Origin: JAAXXJ01 sp964412455
GTDB lineage: Bacteria; Nitrospirota; UBA9217
Direction of reading: 5' to 3'
NCBI GenBank assembly: GCA_964412455.1
Contig: CAYPOT010000007.1
Coordinates: 27,551 to 91,550, forward strand
DNA: 64,000 nucleotides
Below, one piece after another: positions 59,273 to 64,000 of this stretch (positions within the stretch are counted from its first letter, which is position 1; each line of letters opens with the position of its first letter). The position numbers and the translations under genes are program-made. Under the pieces are notes generated by a model. It was not told where the DNA came from. It saw only the letters and a list, made by a program, of their open reading frames with translations, and ran no database searches.

Positions 59273-60358
59273 ATGAACAGTTCGAAAAAGATCAAGGCCC
59301 TGGTCGTCGACGATTCTGCGTTCAACCGGGGGTCCCTGTCACAGATGCTGGCAAGCGACAGCGGCATTGTGGTGGTCGGGGCCGCCACCGACGGCGTGGA
59401 CGCCATCGGCAAGACGCTTCGGCTGACACCGGATGTGATCACCCTGGACCTCGAAATGCCGAACATGGACGGCTTTACGTTCCTGCGGTGGCTGATGAAG
59501 GAGCGACCGACGCCCGTGCTGGTCATCTCCTCCCGCTCCGACAGCAGGAGCGTGATACGGGCCCTGGAGCTGGGCGCGGTGGATTTTCTTGCCAAGCCCG
59601 AGGCGCGGATCTCAAAGAGCATCGAAGGCATACGGGACGAACTCCTTGCCAAGGTGCGCTCCATCCTTTCCCTCGAGATGGGCAAGGTGCAGTCAACCAT
59701 CGCCCTGCTTGCGCGGGAGCGGGTCACCCCTGTCTTCCGCAAGGACGTGGATCTGATCCCGCGAAAGAGCGAGATCGAGGTCGTGGCGATCGCCTCGTCC
59801 ACGGGCGGTCCTCCCGCCATTCAGGCGATCCTTACCGGGCTGCCCGGCGATTTTGGAGCAAGCATCGTGATCTCCCAGCACATGCCGCCGGGGTTCACCC
59901 GGAGCTTCGCCGAACGGCTGAACAAGATCTCCCCGCTCGTCGTGAGCGAAGCCGCGGCGGGGGACCGCATCAAGGCAGGCATGGCATTTGTCGCGCCCGG
60001 CGGCCACCACCTCCTGGTCAGGCGGGACCGGGAGGGCCTGTTCGCGGAACTCATACCCCGGGGCCCTGCCGATAAGTTCGCGCCGTCCGCGGACCGGATG
60101 ATGATCTCTGTTGCCGATGCGTGCGGGGCTGCCGTCCTGGGGGTGGTGCTCACGGGGATGGGAAATGACGGCGCACAGGGCGCACTGGCCATCAAGAAAC
60201 AGCAGGGACAATGCCTTGCCGAGAGCGAGGAAAGCGCCGTGGTCTTCGGGATGCCCCAGGAAGCGATCCGCACCGGTGCCGTTGATAAGGTCCTGCCCCT
60301 GGTAAAAATGGCCGAAGAGATCTCGGCCCGCTGCACAGGAGGGAGCGGCAGCTCGTAG
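59273..60358 (+). CDS. cheB: Chemotaxis response regulator methylesterase CheB
   Basis: A 361-residue protein: receiver (about 5-125; VDDSAF, LDLEMPNMDG) and methylesterase domain (about 170-355) with the catalytic Ser in IASSTGGPP, His in SQHMPPGFT and Asp in LTGMGNDGAQG. It demethylates or deamidates chemoreceptors when phosphorylated by CheA. The family N-terminus supports ATG 59273 rather than the GTG at 59246 that overlaps cheR. Confidence 0.95.
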   Translation: MNSSKKIKALVVDDSAFNRGSLSQMLASDSGIVVVGAATDGVDAIGKTLRLTPDVITLDLEMPNMDGFTFLRWLMKERPTPVLVISSRSDSRSVIRALELGAVDFLAKPEARISKSIEGIRDELLAKVRSILSLEMGKVQSTIALLARERVTPVFRKDVDLIPRKSEIEVVAIASSTGGPPAIQAILTGLPGDFGASIVISQHMPPGFTRSFAERLNKISPLVVSEAAAGDRIKAGMAFVAPGGHHLLVRRDREGLFAELIPRGPADKFAPSADRMMISVADACGAAVLGVVLTGMGNDGAQGALAIKKQQGQCLAESEESAVVFGMPQEAIRTGAVDKVLPLVKMAEEISARCTGGSGSS

Positions 60359-60384
60359 GTCGTGCCGGGACAGTGGAAATACGC

Positions 60385-60413
60385 TTGATAAATTAGAACA
60401 TCTCGTCTATAAT
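60385..60413 (+). promoter_or_regulatory. Near-consensus promoter upstream of a long structured leader
   Basis: TTGATA and TATAAT are separated by 17 bp, giving a predicted start near 60420 and an untranslated leader of about 230 nt before the GAF gene. Confidence 0.7.
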
Positions 60414-60419
60414 TACTTA

Positions 60420-60651
60420 CAATTTACCCCGTTAGAGAAAGCTGCCGGCTCCCGTCGGCGGTTGATCTTCTTGCATTTACAGATTGTGGCAGAAAGCCGC
60501 AATCTGCCATCGTTAGAGAAATTATTCTCTAACGGGGTTTACCCTGAAGGATAAAGTGCAGATTCGGCTCGGGAATGGGGCCACACCCCGCTTTTTCCGT
60601 ACTGCCGCAGGATATGCAGCCGGGGTAAAGAGCTGATCCAAGGAGGAATGG
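60420..60651 (+). promoter_or_regulatory. Structured 5' leader with mutually exclusive pairings (possible RNA switch)
   Basis: The 14-mer ACCCCGTTAGAGAA (60426-60439) is fully complementary to TTCTCTAACGGGGT (60525-60538). A second CGTTAGAGAA (60511-60520) competes for the same target and forms a 10-bp local hairpin with a 4-base loop. Between them lies CAGATTGTGGC...GCCGCAATCTG (about 60479-60505). Further on, GGGG-CCACA-CCCC followed by GCTTTTT near 60575-60596 looks like a weak terminator. No known riboswitch class is recognised. Confidence 0.5.
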
Positions 60652-61476
60652 ATGGATAAGGACACCGGCGGCCTGAACAAGAAGGTTGAGGATTTTCTCC
60701 AGGTTTTCAGAAAAGGAGAGGAATTCACCCAGGAACTGCTCAGGGAGAACGAGAAGCTGAGATACCGTCTTGCCCAGCATGAAGAGGTTTCTAAATCTTC
60801 GGGCCGCGAGGAGGATTTCAAGCTGCACTCCATGGAAGAACGGCTCAAGCTCCTGGAGGATGAGAACAAGAACCTTATTGACCGGTACCGCCAGGTGGAG
60901 GAGGAGAACAAGGACTTTGCCAGCCGCTATATCGAAGTGGAGGCAGAGAACAACAACCTTGCGAACCTCTACGTGGCGAGCTACCAGCTGCATTCTACCC
61001 TGGACTTCAATGAGTCCCTGAAGATCATTCTCGAGATCGTCATGAACCTGATCGGCGCCGAGGAATTTTCCATCATGATGCTCGATGAAAGCACGAACGA
61101 GCTTTCGATCGTCGCCCAGGAGGGCATGGGGCCGGAAGCGCACGAGAACATCAAGATCGGCGAAGGGGCCATCGGGGACGTGGTGAAGAACGGCGAAGCA
61201 TTTTACCGCGAAGGGGACCCTACGAACCTCAGCGGCGTTGATTACACCCACCCGCTGGTCAGCATCCCGCTCAAGATCAAGGAGCACGTGATCGGCGCCA
61301 TTGTCATCTACAAGCTCCTCATACAGAAAACGCAGTTCTCCAATATGGACTTCGAGCTGTTCTCCATGCTGGCCGGCCATGCTGCGACGGCGCTCTTTTC
61401 CTCGAAGCTCTATTCTCAGTCGGAGCGCAAGCTTTCCACGATCCAGAGCTTCCTCGATCTGCTGAAAGAGAAATAA
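60652..61476 (+). CDS. Coiled-coil and GAF domain protein
   Basis: A 274-residue cytoplasmic protein. Residues about 1-105 are a charged coiled coil (EELLRENEKLRYRLAQHEEV, LLEDENKNLIDRYRQVEEENKD); residues about 115-265 form a GAF domain (LKIILEIVMNLIGAEEFSIMMLDE, ITHPLVSIPLKI-like region, AGHAATALFSSKLY). Ligand unknown. It has a strong AAGGAGG site. It is followed after 12 bases by a CheY, so it probably feeds the chemosensory pathway. Confidence 0.85.
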   Translation: MDKDTGGLNKKVEDFLQVFRKGEEFTQELLRENEKLRYRLAQHEEVSKSSGREEDFKLHSMEERLKLLEDENKNLIDRYRQVEEENKDFASRYIEVEAENNNLANLYVASYQLHSTLDFNESLKIILEIVMNLIGAEEFSIMMLDESTNELSIVAQEGMGPEAHENIKIGEGAIGDVVKNGEAFYREGDPTNLSGVDYTHPLVSIPLKIKEHVIGAIVIYKLLIQKTQFSNMDFELFSMLAGHAATALFSSKLYSQSERKLSTIQSFLDLLKEK

Positions 61477-61488
61477 CGGAGGTTTTGC

Positions 61489-61872
61489 ATGCCGGAATAT
61501 AATTTTCTGGTCGTTGAAGACTCCCCCACCATGCGGCAGCTCATCAGCTTTGCCCTGAAGCGCATTCCCGGGAGCAAGGTCGTCGAAGCGAACGACGGCA
61601 TCGATGCGCTCAAAAAACTATCGACCCAGAAGTTCGACATTATCCTTACCGACATCAATATGCCCATCATGGACGGCCTCAAGCTTGTCTCCATGGTCCG
61701 CAATGACCCCGTGCACAAGGCCATCCCCATCGTCATCATTACCACCGAGGGCGCCGACGAGGACCGGAAGCGCGGACTTGCCCTTGGCGCCAACGCCTAC
61801 ATCGCCAAACCCATCCAGACAGCCGACCTCCTGAACGTGGTGAACCAGATCATCAGCGGGAAGAGCGCCTGA
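61489..61872 (+). CDS. CheY-like response regulator
   Basis: A 127-residue receiver: VEDSPTMRQLI, LTDINMPIMDGLKL with the phospho-acceptor, IITTEGADED and AKPIQTADLL. It closely resembles chemotaxis CheY proteins and the receiver at 40767. It ends the run, and a strong terminator follows. Confidence 0.93.
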   Translation: MPEYNFLVVEDSPTMRQLISFALKRIPGSKVVEANDGIDALKKLSTQKFDIILTDINMPIMDGLKLVSMVRNDPVHKAIPIVIITTEGADEDRKRGLALGANAYIAKPIQTADLLNVVNQIISGKSA

Positions 61873-61900
61873 TATAAAAGAGACCATAGTCGAATCGATG

Positions 61901-61929
61901 AAAGGCGGGGAGAGTTCCCCGCCTTTTTC
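61901..61929 (+). terminator. Intrinsic terminator of the chemosensory run
   Basis: The stem AAAGGCGGGG pairs with CCCCGCCTTT around a 6-base loop and is followed by TTTTT. Confidence 0.9.
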
Positions 61930-62012
61930 CGTTTTAAGGGAAGATTTGGGGCCAGTTCCCGCGGTTTGAGGATTCGTCTTTTAGGCATGCGTTCATATAC
62001 AGGAGTACGATC

Positions 62013-62681
62013 TTGAAGAAAAAGACGTTGCTCAGCTGGAGCAGCGGGAAAGACAGCGCCTGGTCGCTGCTTCGCCTTCAGCGGGACCCGCAGATCGACC
62101 TGCGCGGCATATTCTCGGTCATGAACGAGCGGCACGACCGCGTCTCCATGCATGCAACGCGGAGGGACCTCCTTGTTCGGCAGGCGGCGGCCGCGGGCCT
62201 GCCGCTCCGCACGATCGCCCTGCCTGACCCGTGCACCATGGAGCAGTGCGACGACATCATGAGGCAATTTGTCACGAAATGCGCAGCCGAAGGCATCGAG
62301 GCAATGGCCTTCGGCGACCTCTTCCTGGAGGATATCCGGAGCTACCGGGAGAAGCAACTGCAAGGCACGGGGATAGAACCGCTCTTCCCGCTCTGGGGTG
62401 TCCCCACGCGGGAGCTGGCAGGAGAGATGCTTTCCGGGGGACTGAAGGCCTACATCAGCAGCGTTGATCTCCGGAAGCTGCCGTCAGGCATGGCGGGAAG
62501 AACGTGGTCGGAGGAGCTTGTCGCGGAACTGCCCGAAGGCTGCGATCCCTGCGGGGAGAACGGCGAGATGCACACGATCGCGGTCGCCGGCCCCATGTTC
62601 CAGAGACCCATCGCGGTCAGCGTCGGCGAGACCCTTGAACGGGACGGTTTTGCCTACGCTGACATCGTCCCGATAGATTGA
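62013..62681 (+). CDS. DUF71/ATP_bind_4 PP-loop ATPase (diphthine-ammonia ligase-like)
   Basis: A 222-residue adenine-nucleotide alpha-hydrolase family protein with PP-loop LLSWSSGKDSAWSL at the N-terminus and AEGIEAMAFGDLFLEDIRSYRE, ELAGEMLSGGLKAYISSVDL and DPCGENGEMHT, the family signatures. Archaeal and eukaryotic relatives amidate diphthine; bacteria lack diphthamide, so the bacterial substrate is unknown. TTG start. Stops 4 bases before the convergent rlmN stop. Confidence 0.9.
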   Translation: MKKKTLLSWSSGKDSAWSLLRLQRDPQIDLRGIFSVMNERHDRVSMHATRRDLLVRQAAAAGLPLRTIALPDPCTMEQCDDIMRQFVTKCAAEGIEAMAFGDLFLEDIRSYREKQLQGTGIEPLFPLWGVPTRELAGEMLSGGLKAYISSVDLRKLPSGMAGRTWSEELVAELPEGCDPCGENGEMHTIAVAGPMFQRPIAVSVGETLERDGFAYADIVPID

Positions 62682-62685
62682 CGGT

Positions 62686-63741
62686 TCATTGGGTTGCCGC
62701 CGCCGCGCGCTCCCTGAGCTGGCCGCAGGCGGCCGAGATGTCCCGGCCGCGTGATTCGCGCACCAGCGCGGTGTAGTGGTGGTTCTGTAAAATGTCTTTA
62801 AAACGTTTTACGGCTGCGTCATCGGGCCGTTTGAACTCGCTCCCGGGAAAGGGATTGAACGGGATGAGGTTCACCTTGCATTTGATGCCCTTCAGCAGAC
62901 GGGCGAGCCGGAGCGCATCGTCCTCGGAATCGTTCACTCCTCTGAGCAGAACGTATTCGAACGTGATGCGCCGCCGTGGATCGAGCGGGAACCGCCGGCA
63001 GGCGGCCAGCAGGTCCTTGAGGGGATAGCGCCGGTTCACGGGCATGATCCGGTTACGCGTTTCGTCGGTTGTGGCATTCAGCGAGACGGCGAGATTCACT
63101 TTAACGTTCGCCTTTCCCAAAGCATCCATTTCGGGAACGAGGCCATCGGTCGACAGGGTCAGCCTGCGGCCGGAAAATCCCAGCGCCCGGTCAGAGGTAA
63201 TGACCCGGATCGCTTTTATCACTTCGTCGAAGTTTGCCAACGGCTCACCCATTCCCATAAGCACGATGTTGGTGATACCCCGCACTCCTTCGTCCTTCAG
63301 AATGCGGGAGACCTCGAGGACCTGGTCGGTGATCTCGGAAAACACCAGGTTCCTCGTGAACCCCCCCTGTCCGGTCAGGCAGAAGCGGCAGGCCTGCTGA
63401 CAACCAACCTGAGAAGAGATGCAGAGCGTCTGCCGGTCGTCGTCCGGGATGAGAACGCTTTCGATGGTGTGGCCGTCCTCGAGTCCGAACAGAAATTTGC
63501 GCGTGCCGTCCGATGATCGTTCCGCCCGCAGCAGCGAGGGAGCGGTCAGGGAAAACGCCGCGGCAAGCCGGTCGCGCTCGGCCTTTGCGATGTTCGTCAT
63601 TTCCTCGAACGAGACCGCATAGTGCTGATAGATCCACGAGGTGATCTGGCCGGCCCGGTATCCCTTGAGGCCCATGTTACCCAGCGTTGTTTTGAGCTCA
63701 TCAAAGGTCAGGTTCTTTATGGATATTTTTTCGCTCATCAT
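62686..63741 (-). CDS. rlmN: Dual-specificity rRNA/tRNA adenine-C2 methyltransferase RlmN
   Basis: A radical-SAM enzyme methylating A2503 of 23S rRNA and A37 of some tRNAs. The 351 residues match the family. The cluster motif is CQQACRFC near residue 115; GMGEPLANFDEV binds SAM; the catalytic Cys that forms the protein-RNA adduct lies in DISAACGQLR near the C-terminus. AGGAGAG precedes paired ATG codons; either could be used. Confidence 0.95.
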   Translation of the reverse strand: MMSEKISIKNLTFDELKTTLGNMGLKGYRAGQITSWIYQHYAVSFEEMTNIAKAERDRLAAAFSLTAPSLLRAERSSDGTRKFLFGLEDGHTIESVLIPDDDRQTLCISSQVGCQQACRFCLTGQGGFTRNLVFSEITDQVLEVSRILKDEGVRGITNIVLMGMGEPLANFDEVIKAIRVITSDRALGFSGRRLTLSTDGLVPEMDALGKANVKVNLAVSLNATTDETRNRIMPVNRRYPLKDLLAACRRFPLDPRRRITFEYVLLRGVNDSEDDALRLARLLKGIKCKVNLIPFNPFPGSEFKRPDDAAVKRFKDILQNHHYTALVRESRGRDISAACGQLRERAAAATQ

Positions 63742-64000
63742 TGCTCTCCTGGCTGGCGCAGACTATCATTATTTCTTTTCAAAAGCAAGGTTGACGATTC
63801 CCGGCAGATCGACCATGGATGCTGTCGTGTTATCGGGCACTTAAGGCGACGAAAATAATGAGAATTAATTGATTTTATGGTATAATCCGATAAGCATGAA
63901 TGTTGCATCATACTCCCTGTCTTATTTCAATTGATAGATGGAGACGCTAGTATGTTGACAAATTAATAACGAAACATTATAATTAGCTTCATGAGACAAA
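63742..64000. other. Right-edge intergenic sequence
   Basis: No gene is visible in these 259 bases, which become AT-rich toward the edge. An extended -10 (TGGTATAAT, ending at 63886) pointing to the + strand could belong to a gene beyond the window. Confidence 0.4.

Noticed and set aside
60420..60651. c-di-GMP (GEMM) riboswitch in the leader of the GAF gene
   Set aside because: Considered because of the signalling context, but none of the conserved GEMM blocks are present.
1..64000. CRISPR arrays, rRNA genes, integrases and IS transposases
   Set aside because: None seen. Repeats in the window are palindromic or short tandem units, not regularly spaced direct repeats, and no transposase or recombinase gene is encoded.

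Overview
The window is about 64 kb of a GC-rich, Gram-negative bacterial chromosome. Lipoproteins and a beta-barrel imply an outer membrane, as do lolA and multiheme c-type cytochromes. The mix of a porin-cytochrome conduit, an alternative chemosensory cluster with PATAN and HEAT proteins, RNase J, short-form aconitase and many two-component receivers suggests Nitrospirota or Desulfobacterota. The sequence alone does not settle the lineage. Both edges cut the chromosome arbitrarily, and birA is truncated at the left.

Region 1 (1-13 kb) is housekeeping: birA, coaX, a receiver plus galT, a small SET protein, a PAS-GGDEF-EAL protein, aconitase, a ferritin-like protein, a universal stress protein, ilvE, tRNA-Leu(GAG) and a secreted SH3/NlpC-P60 protein. 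Region 2 (13-23.2 kb) alternates core genes (comM, rnj, a zinc-type dehydrogenase, glgP) with four toxin-antitoxin (TA) modules. The first module sits between the real comM 3' end and a second, diverged copy of the last 16 comM codons, which looks like the footprint of insertion at a gene 3' end.

Region 3 (23.2-29.3 kb) is an AT-richer accessory stretch of single, unrelated + strand genes: an orphan restriction-like nuclease, a ClpP-like periplasmic protein, a possible HEPN-like protein, a DUF2971-like protein, an unknown, and a membrane HNH nuclease with an overlapping zinc-ribbon ORF. They are separated by imperfect palindromes and related repeats. I consider an integron-like cassette cluster without integrase, but this is not proven. 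A very structured 180-bp element lies at 26.31-26.49 kb.

Region 4 (29.3-39.4 kb) holds a YheT-like hydrolase, a cobalamin riboswitch in front of a single Cys-rich small protein, a second GGDEF-EAL protein with a receiver, uppP, ftsK, lolA and yajQ. Region 5 (39.4-61.9 kb) is a chemosensory cluster: PATAN-GAF protein, CheY, CheA, ExeA-like ATPase, CheW, then CheW, HEAT-repeat protein, CheR, CheB, GAF protein and CheY. In its middle, tightly spaced, lie a ten-CXXCH cytochrome, an MtrA/DmsE-type decaheme lipoprotein, an MtrB-like barrel, a periplasmic binding protein and two methyl-accepting chemoreceptors. The layout suggests that outer-membrane electron transfer and a sensory array are expressed together. 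Region 6 (62-64 kb) has a DUF71-type PP-loop ATPase and rlmN.

Recurrent themes are consensus sigma70-like promoters placed so close to start codons that ilvE, rnj and two toxins should give leaderless mRNAs; TA operator palindromes lying between -35 and -10; a MITE-like repeat family (four copies or remnants); and GTGCGGA heptamer repeats, one tandem array of which lies inside the lolA signal-peptide region.
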